Under the pieces are notes generated by a model that worked only from the letters and a program-made list of their open reading frames with translations, ran no database searches and was not told the DNA's origin. Made by a program: the position numbers and the translations under genes. A stretch of DNA of 64,000 bases from SZUA-35 sp965530755 (GTDB lineage Bacteria > Actinomycetota > Acidimicrobiia > Acidimicrobiales > SZUA-35). The stretch's first letter is position 1; every line of letters starts with the position of its first letter. The stretch is from assembly GCA_965530755.1 (NCBI GenBank), contig CBESNA010000014.1:24810-88809 (forward strand). Direction: 5' to 3'. Below are positions 25,251 to 34,223 of this stretch, in pieces.

Positions 25251-25481
25251 ATGGCCCGCTTCAACGTCACCCTCGCAGATGACCGCTCCGAGATCATCGA
25301 CCACGCCGACGCCTACCAGCAGGAGGGTCCCCTCACGACGTTCTTCGCATTTGCCGGTGGTCGAGAGGTGATCGACTCGTGGAGTTCCCGTCTGGCGAGT
25401 TTCCGGACCGCTGACGTCATGGTGGTCCGCCGGGTCGAACTGGACGAGCAGGGCACCGCTCCCCTACTCCGTTCTGCATGA
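25251..25481 (+). CDS. Small conserved-looking protein of unknown function
   Basis: 76 residues beginning MARFNVTLADDRSEIIDHAD. The N-terminal half resembles a short beta-strand/helix module; a central FFAFAGGREVIDSW precedes a basic VVRRVEL. No family recognised. The ATGA overlap with the alpha/beta hydrolase and the promoter hexamer both support it as a real gene. Confidence 0.6.
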   Translation: MARFNVTLADDRSEIIDHADAYQQEGPLTTFFAFAGGREVIDSWSSRLASFRTADVMVVRRVELDEQGTAPLLRSA

Positions 25482-26161
25482 GCGCTCCGCCTGTCCTGCT
25501 CGTCCATGGGTTCACCACATCGGCCAGACGAACGTGGCAGGAGCCGGGCTGGATCGAGCTCTTGAAGGAGGCGGGTCGCGAGGTCATCGCTCCTGATCTC
25601 CTGGGGCACGGCGATGCGCCGAAGCCGCACGACGTTGCGGCGTATTCCGACGTGGAAGCACTCATCGCAGACGCGCTGCCGGATGAACCTGTCGATGCGG
25701 TCGGATACTCCGCAGGTGCCCGCATTCTCCTGGCGTTGGCGTCCGAGAGACCGGAGCGGTTCCATCGACTCGTCATCGGTGGCCTCGGCGGTTCGTTGTT
25801 CCGCCAACGGGAGGGAAACCCGATCCTTGACGCGTTGGAGGGGCGTGGCGATGATCAGGACATCGTTGGCATGCACTTCAAGTCACTCGCGGAGAGCGAC
25901 GGCAACGATCCACGGGCGTTGGCGGCCTTCATCCAACGCGAACAACCCAGACTCGACCGGGAGCACGTCGCAAGGATCACATGCCCGACGCTGGTGATCA
26001 TCGGCGATCAGGACTTCGCAGGGCCTGGTGATGTTCTCGCCGAGGCCCTCCCGAACGGCACGTTGGTCGAGCTGCGCAACGTTGATCACTTCGGATTGCC
26101 GAGGTCGTTCGACTTCGTGGACAAGGGGCTCGACTTCCTCGACGCCGCCCCCAAGTACTGA
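25478..26161 (+). CDS. Alpha/beta hydrolase
   Basis: 227 residues. LLVHGFTTSARRTW supplies the oxyanion-hole HG, GYSAGA the nucleophile Ser78, VIIGDQDF the acid (D177 or D179) and NVDHFGL the base H204. The short cap suggests a small-molecule esterase or hydrolase; the substrate is unknown. It is coupled to the 76-aa gene by ATGA, and its last 76 bases overlap the convergent nitroreductase frame. Confidence 0.87.
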   Translation: MSAPPVLLVHGFTTSARRTWQEPGWIELLKEAGREVIAPDLLGHGDAPKPHDVAAYSDVEALIADALPDEPVDAVGYSAGARILLALASERPERFHRLVIGGLGGSLFRQREGNPILDALEGRGDDQDIVGMHFKSLAESDGNDPRALAAFIQREQPRLDREHVARITCPTLVIIGDQDFAGPGDVLAEALPNGTLVELRNVDHFGLPRSFDFVDKGLDFLDAAPKY

Positions 26162-26868
26162 TTGGGGTCGGTCGCGCCGGTCGCCGTGGGTGGGCCGGCC
26201 TGGGTGAAGCGGGTGCCGGGGGGATCGACGGCCCAGCTGGCTGCGCCGTCCCACACGTCATCGAACACGAGCTCGCGGACGGGGCGCCTCCGAACCGGGC
26301 CGTGGTGTCCTTGCGGCACTCCGATCGGAATCGTGGCGGCGATGTCGTGGGTGTCGGGGATCCGGCAGAGCGCCCGGAGCTCGACTTCGACCATGGCGTG
26401 CCAGCCGGTCAGTACACCGCCGTAGCCGAGACCTCGGGCAGCCAGCAACAGATTCTGGCATGCGGGAAAGATCGATCCACCGTCAGCCAGACCGCCGTGG
26501 CGCCGTAATACGCATGCCAGGACCACCACTGGTGTTTGTTCGAAGTGGTCGACGAAGTGCTGCATCGTCCGAGCCATCCGGGCCTTCGCTGACGTCTCAT
26601 CGTCGGTGCGGTCGTACTGATCCGTCGAGCGCTTCGACTGCCAGCCCGCTCGGAAGCTCTCGCCGAGGATGGCCTTCGCCTCGACGGCGACCGGACCGTC
26701 ACGAAGTACGAGAAACTTGAATGTCTGGCGATTCGACCCCGTTGGCGCCCGAGTAGCGGCGAACAGCATCGCTGCCAGGTCGTCCTCGTTGACCGGATCG
26801 TCCGTGTAGCGACGGATGGCGCGCGTGGAGGCAATGCCATCGAGCAAGCTGATTGGAGCAATCGACAT
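26086..26868 (-). CDS. Nitroreductase family flavoprotein
   Basis: 260 residues from ATG 26868. FMN-binding nitroreductase sequence is clear: LDGIASTRAIRRYTDDPV, ATRAPTGSNRQTFKF and ACQNLLLAARGLGYGGVLTGW, then IPIGVPQGHHGPVRRRPV. NAD(P)H-dependent reduction or dehydrogenation via FMN is expected. The extra C-terminal tail (from about residue 215) is unusual, and its last 25 codons are antisense to the end of the alpha/beta hydrolase. An earlier ATG at 26886 is an alternative start. Confidence 0.85.
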   Translation of the reverse strand: MSIAPISLLDGIASTRAIRRYTDDPVNEDDLAAMLFAATRAPTGSNRQTFKFLVLRDGPVAVEAKAILGESFRAGWQSKRSTDQYDRTDDETSAKARMARTMQHFVDHFEQTPVVVLACVLRRHGGLADGGSIFPACQNLLLAARGLGYGGVLTGWHAMVEVELRALCRIPDTHDIAATIPIGVPQGHHGPVRRRPVRELVFDDVWDGAASWAVDPPGTRFTQAGPPTATGATDPNQYLGAASRKSSPLSTKSNDLGNPK

Positions 26869-27039
26869 CTGCCGAGCTTGTCGCATACGTCGACGACCGT
26901 GCTCGATCCGCTCGATGATTCCCAATTCACCAGTCGCCGACGTCGCCGGCCGCGAACCCAATCGGCAACGACCGGCGACGTGCCGATCGTCGCCGGAGCG
27001 AGCGCTTGCACCAGCAGTTGGTCATAATGACAGACTTCG

Positions 27040-27654
27040 CTAGGGAAGCATCTGCCAGTACGACTGCTCGAGCGTTCCTGGGACGAACAGGTTCTCTGAC
27101 TTCTTGAAGAACGCGAGGTAGTCGGGATCGCTCTCCATCGTCTGACCGTCCTGTGCCGCCTGCTCGAGCGAATCGCTGTAGCCCATCCAGGCAAGACCGG
27201 CGCGGTTGCCCGTGACGGCGGTCATCACCCCGAGGTCGTTGCCGAGCTTGGCCTTGACGTAGTCGCACACCTCGAGAGCAAAGGGAATCGCTTCGGTCAC
27301 GGCGGGCATGTGCATCATGGCCCTGTTCACCGTGACGATTCCACGACGCTCACCGGGAGCTCGGATGACCTGGGTGATCGCGTCCTGTACCTCCACGAGA
27401 ATGCCGCTGGACATTCGGATCATGGCCTGCATGGAATCGTCGCCCACAAGAGCGGCACGAAGCTTCTCGTAGTCGGCCATGGTGGCGAATGCACCAGCAA
27501 GTGCGATGGCGGTTGGATCTCCGCCGACGTTGACAGAGACGGCGTAGTTGCCTCCGTGATCCCTGTTGAGTCGATCCCTGGCCCATGTAGCGACGCCGAT
27601 GGCATCTTGCATGTGCCCCATGTCCGCGCGCATGTTCCGGAATGTCATGTACAT
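27040..27654 (-). CDS. Unknown protein with two internal repeats (barrel-like)
   Basis: 204 residues with a strong ribosome site (GAGGGGG) just upstream of ATG 27654. Two halves share a layout. The first half has VATWARDRLN, then GNYAVSVNVGGDPTAIALAG and MADYEKLRAALVGDDSMQAMI. The second has EVCDYVKAKLG, GVMTAVTGNRAGLAWMG and SLEQAAQDGQTMESDPDYLAF. That pattern suggests a duplicated ferredoxin-like (NIPSNAP/ABM type) module. No family can be named. Candidate promoter upstream on the minus strand: TTGTGC, 17 bases, TAGGTT. Confidence 0.7.
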   Translation of the reverse strand: MYMTFRNMRADMGHMQDAIGVATWARDRLNRDHGGNYAVSVNVGGDPTAIALAGAFATMADYEKLRAALVGDDSMQAMIRMSSGILVEVQDAITQVIRAPGERRGIVTVNRAMMHMPAVTEAIPFALEVCDYVKAKLGNDLGVMTAVTGNRAGLAWMGYSDSLEQAAQDGQTMESDPDYLAFFKKSENLFVPGTLEQSYWQMLP

Positions 27655-27673
27655 GAAAGTTCCCCCTCTTCGA

Positions 27674-27693
27674 GCGGCCTGGAATGAGGCCGC
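27674..27693 (-). promoter_or_regulatory. 5'-leader hairpin upstream of the 204-aa gene
   Basis: GCGGCCT, six-base loop, AGGCCGC: a perfect 7-bp stem in the presumed leader about 10 bases upstream of the ribosome site. Regulatory function is not established. Confidence 0.4.
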
Positions 27694-27779
27694 AAAGCGA
27701 ACCTACGCCTTGTCGGCTCCTAGCACAAGCGGAACGAGGAGCACGAACCAGGGGCGATGAATCGAACCGGCATGGGCGC

Positions 27780-28571
27780 TCAGACGTTCTGCGCGACCAT
27801 GCCGCCGTCGACGACGAGGACGGCTCCGTTGATGAACGACGAGGACGGCAGCGCCAGCGACAGCACAGCGTGGGCGATCTCTTCCGGTTCGCCGTAGCGT
27901 CCGACCGGGACTCGTCGGCGGGCGAACTTCGCCTTGTTCTCATCGTCGATCGAAGCCGTCATGCCGGTCCGGATCGGCCCCGGTGCCACGCAGTTCACCG
28001 TGACACCGGAACGACCCAGCTCGACCGCAAGTCCTCGGGTCAGCCCGATGACGCCGTGCTTTGACGCCGTGTACGGCGACAGCTGCGGAGTGGCGCCGAG
28101 ACCCTCAGTCGATGCGATGTTGATGATGCGACCCTCACCGTTGCGTCGCAGATCGTCGAGACATGCCCGAATCAACAAGGTGTGCGCCTCGAGGTTGACC
28201 CGTAAGGTCGCCGCCCAAGCCTCGCTGTAACCATCGGCATCGATTGAGGCCGGGATGCTGACACCTGCGTTGTTCACGAGGACGTCGATGGGACCGAGCT
28301 CGGCTCGGATCGATGCGACCGCATCAGTGACGGCGCGCTGGTCGCCGACATCGGCGGTGCATGACGCAAACGAGCCGACCCCGTGGCCGGCTCGTTCCAA
28401 TTCGTTCGACACCGTGTTGAGGCCGCCGTGGGTTCGATCGATCATGCCGACCAAGGCCCCTTCGTCGGCGAACAGGTGAGCCATGGCCCGGCCCATGCCA
28501 GAGGCAGCACCGGTGATGACGACCACTCGCCCTGCGACGGATCGAGACAATTGACTCAGGGCGTCTGGCAT
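27780..28571 (-). CDS. Short-chain dehydrogenase/reductase
   Basis: 263 residues. Classical SDR features: TGAASGMG (20-27), VLVNNAGVS (98-106), Ser154 in NIASTEG, Tyr167 and Lys171 in YTASK, and the C-terminal NGAVLVVDGGMV. An aspartate after beta-2 (MIDRTHGG) favours NAD(H). The substrate is unknown. TACTCT (28579-28584, minus) lies seven bases before the ATG. Confidence 0.92.
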   Translation of the reverse strand: MPDALSQLSRSVAGRVVVITGAASGMGRAMAHLFADEGALVGMIDRTHGGLNTVSNELERAGHGVGSFASCTADVGDQRAVTDAVASIRAELGPIDVLVNNAGVSIPASIDADGYSEAWAATLRVNLEAHTLLIRACLDDLRRNGEGRIINIASTEGLGATPQLSPYTASKHGVIGLTRGLAVELGRSGVTVNCVAPGPIRTGMTASIDDENKAKFARRRVPVGRYGEPEEIAHAVLSLALPSSSFINGAVLVVDGGMVAQNV

Positions 28572-28578
28572 GCCCGGG

Positions 28579-28584
28579 AGAGTA
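28579..28584 (-). promoter_or_regulatory. -10 hexamer TACTCT, leaderless layout
   Basis: TACTCT on the minus strand, seven bases before ATG 28571. Confidence 0.45.
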
Positions 28585-28599
28585 CTGGGTCCATGTCTT

Positions 28600-29166
28600 T
28601 CAGGCCGTAGCGGTTGCCACCGTCATCGCGTGGCGAACGAGCGATACGAGCGCATCCCGGACAGCAGCCCGATGGCGAGCATCGGTCACCACGATCGGGA
28701 TGTGGCTCGGGATGTCGAGGGCTTCGCGGACATCGTCCGGGTGGTGTCTTAGCACGCCGTCGAACGCGTTGATCGCCACGATGAAAGGCACGCCGGTCTG
28801 TTCCATGTAGTCGATGGCAGGGAAGCAGTGGTCGAGACGTCCGGTGTCCACCAGAACGACGGCGCCGATGGCACCCCGCACCAGTTCGTCCCACATGAAG
28901 TGGAAGCGGTCCTGACCAGGCGTCCCGAAGAGGTACAGCACCAACTCGGCACTCAGGCCCACTCGGCCGAAGTCCATGGCAACGGTGGTGCTCTTCTTGC
29001 TCGTGGCGACGCCGACGTCGTCGATGCCCTCGCTGACCTTGGTCATCGCCGCTTCGGTGGTGAGTGGGTCGATGTCGGAGACAGCGGACACGAACGTGGA
29101 TTTACCGACAGCAAAGCCACCGGCGACCACGATCTTCACAGGGATCTGATTCTTCTTTTCGGTCAT
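28600..29166 (-). CDS. Ras-like GTPase of a conservon (CvnD-type)
   Basis: 188 residues. P-loop GGFAVGKST (16-24), switch II FGTPGQDRFHFMWDEL and VLVDTGRLD identify the small actinobacterial GTPase that closes roadblock/DUF742 operons. The usual NKxD specificity motif appears as AINAFDG. It is expected to cycle with the roadblock protein as regulator in a membrane-kinase-linked signalling complex, by analogy with the Streptomyces Cvn systems and the myxobacterial MglA/MglB pair. Confidence 0.92.
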   Translation of the reverse strand: MTEKKNQIPVKIVVAGGFAVGKSTFVSAVSDIDPLTTEAAMTKVSEGIDDVGVATSKKSTTVAMDFGRVGLSAELVLYLFGTPGQDRFHFMWDELVRGAIGAVVLVDTGRLDHCFPAIDYMEQTGVPFIVAINAFDGVLRHHPDDVREALDIPSHIPIVVTDARHRAAVRDALVSLVRHAMTVATATA

Positions 29167-29174
29167 GGCTTTCC

Positions 29175-29537
29175 TCAGAGCGCCTGCAAACCGTCGAGAA
29201 CGCGGTTCAGCAGGTCAAGGTCGGGGCGGTCGGGCGAGTGGTGTGCGGTTTCCTGGACATGGAGAAGGTCCTCGGTGATCAGATCGCCAACGAGGACTCG
29301 AGCTACCTGGAGGTGGATCTTGCAGTGCGCAGAGATCTCGGCAACCGACTGAGGGTCGGCGCAAAGCTCGAGAATCGCCCGTCGTTCCATGCTGGCGCTC
29401 TCGACCCCGGCTTGGCCTTTCGGCGTCAGCACAATCTGGGCTTCGAGTGCCAAATCAACCGAAGATCTCGTCCTGCCTCCTGTCAGGAGGTAAGGACGCA
29501 CCCGCAGAGGTGTGTCGGTGGTGTCGTGTTCGCTCAT
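29175..29537 (-). CDS. DUF742 protein (CvnC-type)
   Basis: 120 residues starting MSEHDTTDTPLRVRPYLLTGGRT, the DUF742 entry RPYxLTGGRT. ILELCADPQSVAEISAHCKIHLQVARVLVGDL is the winged-helix-like body. It lies between roadblock and GTPase genes in the fixed conservon order; its start overlaps the roadblock stop (ATGA). Confidence 0.92.
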   Translation of the reverse strand: MSEHDTTDTPLRVRPYLLTGGRTRSSVDLALEAQIVLTPKGQAGVESASMERRAILELCADPQSVAEISAHCKIHLQVARVLVGDLITEDLLHVQETAHHSPDRPDLDLLNRVLDGLQAL

Positions 29538-29956
29538 GAAGTCAGGGCCGCCTGGAGTTCAGCTCGCAGCTCGGGGGTGAGGACGGCGCCCGTCTTCTCG
29601 ACGAGCACGGCCATCTCGTAGGCCACGAGTCCGACGTCAGCGCCGGCTTGTGCCATGGTCGCCAACAATGAACCGTCGCTGATCCCGGTCACGAAGAGGA
29701 AGGCGTTCTCCATCTCGACGATCACTTCGGTCACCGCACCGCCGCCGAAGCGGCCGGCAGCGCCGTAGGCGAGTCCGATGAGACCGGATGAGACGGCGGA
29801 GAATCGATCGACCGAGTCGCGATCGAGGCCGCTCGACGCCGCGATCGGGAGACCGTCCGACGAAACGACCACGGCCTCGGTGACGCCGGGGACTCGCTCG
29901 ACGAAGCTGTTGACCAGCCAGTTGACGTTGCTTGCCTGGGTGCTCATTACGCTCAT
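29534..29956 (-). CDS. Roadblock/LC7 domain protein (CvnB-type)
   Basis: 140 residues: LVNSFVERVPGVTEAVVVSSDGLPIAAS is the roadblock strand-helix signature, followed by GGGAVTEVIVEMENAFLFVTGI. It is the probable regulator of the adjacent GTPase. The ATG shares bases with the kinase stop (TGATG). Confidence 0.93.
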   Translation of the reverse strand: MSVMSTQASNVNWLVNSFVERVPGVTEAVVVSSDGLPIAASSGLDRDSVDRFSAVSSGLIGLAYGAAGRFGGGAVTEVIVEMENAFLFVTGISDGSLLATMAQAGADVGLVAYEMAVLVEKTGAVLTPELRAELQAALTS

Positions 29957-31941
29957 CAGAAGTCTCCGTTGGTTTCGAAGGTGGTGCTGTCGGGGTTGGG
30001 GGTGTCGGGCATCGGGGGTGTTGCCATGTCCTCGAGCGGCTTGCCCTTGAGGCCGCTTCGGTAACGAGAGAGCATCGAGCGGATCTCGTCAGGGCTCCGG
30101 ACGCTTGAAGCGACTCGTCGGCCTTCGCTCTCCGGAGCATGGTTCTTGGTGCGGTCTCGTTTCACGAGACCGGCCGAGGTTCGGCTCGATTCTGGAGTGA
30201 GCAGCGATTCCATGCCGCTGTCGAAGCTCTCACCGCTGGGAATGGCTTCGGAGAGCTTCGTCGGAACGTCGGGGATCGGTAGCGGATCCGGAGCGGCCTG
30301 TGAATCGAAGCTCGGAGCCTCCCACGGCAGGTCCGGCGCGGCCGGCGCCGGCTTGGGTCTGGCGAAGAAGTTGTTGCTCGATTCGACGTCGGTCAACGGG
30401 ACCCCGGGTGCCGAGGTCGCAGCCGGAGGGGTGTCGAAGCTCGTCGGGGCGATGCCGAGCAGCTTGGCCAGAGCTTCGGATGCCGGCCCCTCTTCGCCCA
30501 TCGGGGCAGCGGCCGGTGCGGCCGGTTGGGCCGGCATCGGGGGTTCGGGCATCGGGGGGAGGTCGGCTTCTGGGAAGACGGGTGTGGGCGCCGCCATCGG
30601 GAACGCAGCGACCTCGCCCACCGGCTCGTCGGCAAAGGCCGGAGCACTGGGATCGATGGCCGCGATCGCAGCAGCCGGGCTGGAGCCGAACGCCGATGCA
30701 TCGCGTTCTGGCATGGACGGTGGGGTCCAGGACTCTTCGCCCTGATCGATGGTGAGCGCTGCCGCCGCCATTCCGGAGTCAACCGGTTGCGCCGGTTCAC
30801 TCGTGGGTACGGCCTCGCTGTCGGGCTGATCACTCGAGGGCAGGAAGCTGTCGGCGAGGACCGTGGCCGGAATGTCGGCGATGGCAGTGATGCCGCCGTT
30901 CGGGGTGTGCGCCAGCTCGATCTGTACGCCGAGTCGGGCCGCCAGGCGACCGACCACGATGAAGCCGAGCGAGCGGGTGAGCCCGAGACCGAGTTCCGGC
31001 GGGTTCTGCAGGACGTCGTTGGCGTTGGCGAGCTGATCGGTGGTCATACCGATGCCGTGGTCTACGCAGGAGATCAGGTACGAGCCGTCCGGGTGCCGCA
31101 CGCCGGTGACTTCGACCGGGCTTTCGGGCGGCGAGAATTGCGTGGCGTTCTCGAGGAGCTCGGAGAAGAGATGTGCGAGATCGACGGCCGACTGCGCTCC
31201 GATACGGGCGTCTTCGACATCGGTGAGCTGCACATGGCGGTAGTCCTCGATCTCGGACATGGCCACGCGCAAGGCATCGGCGACCTCGACCGGACCACCA
31301 CGACGCCGAGCCGGCTCGGCACCGGCGACGACGAGAAGACTCTCGGCGTTGCGCCGCATGCGAGTAGCGAGATGATCGAGGTTGAACAGTTCCTGAAGTC
31401 GATCCGGGTCTTCTTCGTCGTGCTCGAGCCGGTCGATCACTTCGATCTGGCGGTCGAGGAGGCTCTGGTTGCGTCTGGCGAGGTTGACCACCAGGTCGCT
31501 CAGTCCCTGTCGCACCATCGTCCGCTGTTCCTCAGCGAGGCCGGCGATCCCGAGCTGTACGGAGTTGAGAGCGTCGACGAGCTCGGCGACTTCGTCGTTG
31601 CTGCTGGCAACCAGTGGTTCGAAGACGGGGCTGGGGCGGCCCGGGTGCCGCAGCGTGTCGAGTAGTGCCGGGAGACGTACGTCCGCCAGCTCGCGCGCCG
31701 AAGCGGCGACGCTGTCGATCGGGTCGGTGATGGTGCGACCGATCACGACCACAGCGAGTGCGCTCAGGAGGAACGCAGCCAGGGCGACGACACCGAGGGT
31801 TCGAACATCGCTGCTCAACTCGTCGAGCGTGGTGCCCCCGTTGCTGAGCAGAACTGCGTAGGCAGCAACCACTGCCAACACGAACAGCGGCGGCGTAACG
31901 ATGGCAACCAGCTTGGTGCGAAGTTTGAGATTCTGGAACAT
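29956..31941 (-). CDS. Conservon sensor histidine-kinase-like protein (CvnA-type)
   Basis: 661 residues from ATG 31941. Two membrane segments (about 11-32 and 49-68) flank an extracytoplasmic loop of only ~16 residues, so the large sensor domain seen in many CvnA proteins is missing. HAMP-like RTITDPIDSV follows, then a helical region with FNLDHLATRMRRNAESLL. The ATPase domain is next: LFSELLENATQFSPP (N box), CVDHGIGM (G1) and LGLGLTRSLGF (G2). The C-terminal ~270 residues are low-complexity and rich in Pro, Ala and Ser. The open frame upstream of 31941 is antisense and ignored. Confidence 0.9.
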   Translation of the reverse strand: MFQNLKLRTKLVAIVTPPLFVLAVVAAYAVLLSNGGTTLDELSSDVRTLGVVALAAFLLSALAVVVIGRTITDPIDSVAASARELADVRLPALLDTLRHPGRPSPVFEPLVASSNDEVAELVDALNSVQLGIAGLAEEQRTMVRQGLSDLVVNLARRNQSLLDRQIEVIDRLEHDEEDPDRLQELFNLDHLATRMRRNAESLLVVAGAEPARRRGGPVEVADALRVAMSEIEDYRHVQLTDVEDARIGAQSAVDLAHLFSELLENATQFSPPESPVEVTGVRHPDGSYLISCVDHGIGMTTDQLANANDVLQNPPELGLGLTRSLGFIVVGRLAARLGVQIELAHTPNGGITAIADIPATVLADSFLPSSDQPDSEAVPTSEPAQPVDSGMAAAALTIDQGEESWTPPSMPERDASAFGSSPAAAIAAIDPSAPAFADEPVGEVAAFPMAAPTPVFPEADLPPMPEPPMPAQPAAPAAAPMGEEGPASEALAKLLGIAPTSFDTPPAATSAPGVPLTDVESSNNFFARPKPAPAAPDLPWEAPSFDSQAAPDPLPIPDVPTKLSEAIPSGESFDSGMESLLTPESSRTSAGLVKRDRTKNHAPESEGRRVASSVRSPDEIRSMLSRYRSGLKGKPLEDMATPPMPDTPNPDSTTFETNGDF

Positions 31942-32002
31942 GGCCCTCTCACAAGGTTGGGTGGACCACAACCACATCGGCCGCTCTTTCCCGACCTTGA
32001 GG

Positions 32003-32008
32003 TACGGT
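32003..32008 (+). promoter_or_regulatory. -10 hexamer TACGGT, leaderless layout
   Basis: TACGGT, six bases, ATG 32015; the same hexamer and gap occur before the GDPD gene at 21723. Confidence 0.5.
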
Positions 32009-32014
32009 GCCGAG

Positions 32015-32710
32015 ATGGCTGAAGATCTCTTTACGGGGACACTTGCGGATCTCCCCCTCGACGCCGTGCTGGCGTCGCTCGCGCAGCACGAGCGAACCGG
32101 CGTGTTGCGGGTCGGTACCTCGGAGCCACCGGCCAACATCTGGATCGATGGCGGCCGTGTCTACTTCATCGACAAGCCCGGTGGGACCGAGCCCGTGGCC
32201 GTCTTGTTCGGTGGTGGCGTTGGGTCGATCGAGGAGATCGATGCACTACTGCTGAGGGGTGATGCGGCGGCCGGACTGGCCGCAGGTGGCGCAGACTCGA
32301 CCTCTGCCCTGGCCCGCATTCTCCACGAACACAACCTCAACATCCTCTTCGAACTCCTCGTTCCGTCGAACGCATCGTTCGCCTTCGAACCGGACCTCGT
32401 CCACGCCGTCGGACCACATTTTTCCGAAGATGCCGGCCAGCTGGTCGATCAGGCCAAGCGCCGATTGGAGATCTGGGCCGAGATCGCATCGAGCATCCCG
32501 AACACCGGCGCCATCTTCACCCTGGCGACGATGCTGCCCGAAGGCGCTGACGAGCGGGTCGTCACTGCCGACGAGTGGCGATACCTCTCGTTGCTCGACG
32601 GTCGCCGCACGGTTGGCGATGTGATCAGCACGACGAAGATGAGTGCGTTCCGAGTTGTCTCGGCGCTCTATCGCATGCTCTTGGAAGGTCTGATCGAGGA
32701 GTCGTCCTGA
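32015..32710 (+). CDS. DUF4388 (PatA-like N-terminal) protein
   Basis: 231 residues: LFTGTLADLPLDAVLASLAQHERTG is the DUF4388 entry, then VLRVGTS and IWIDGGRVYFID. The C-terminal third (YLSLLDGRRTVGDVISTTKM, ALYRMLLEGLIEE) is a winged-helix-like region. DUF4388 proteins accompany two-component and GTPase signalling systems. It diverges from the conservon operon across 73 bases, so a shared function is likely though inferred. Confidence 0.85.
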   Translation: MAEDLFTGTLADLPLDAVLASLAQHERTGVLRVGTSEPPANIWIDGGRVYFIDKPGGTEPVAVLFGGGVGSIEEIDALLLRGDAAAGLAAGGADSTSALARILHEHNLNILFELLVPSNASFAFEPDLVHAVGPHFSEDAGQLVDQAKRRLEIWAEIASSIPNTGAIFTLATMLPEGADERVVTADEWRYLSLLDGRRTVGDVISTTKMSAFRVVSALYRMLLEGLIEESS

Positions 32711-32744
32711 TCAGACGCTGTTCACTGACCTGATCGGATGCTGT

Positions 32745-32747
<3 letters not shown>
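32706..32747. repeat. 19-bp direct repeat spanning two stop codons
   Basis: CCTGATCAGACGCTGTTCA (32706-32724) and CCTGATCGGATGCTGTTCA (32729-32747), two mismatches, four bases apart. The first contains the DUF4388 stop and the second the gltD stop (minus strand). Confidence 0.7.
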
Positions 32748-34215
<1,468 letters not shown>

Positions 34216-34223
<8 letters not shown>

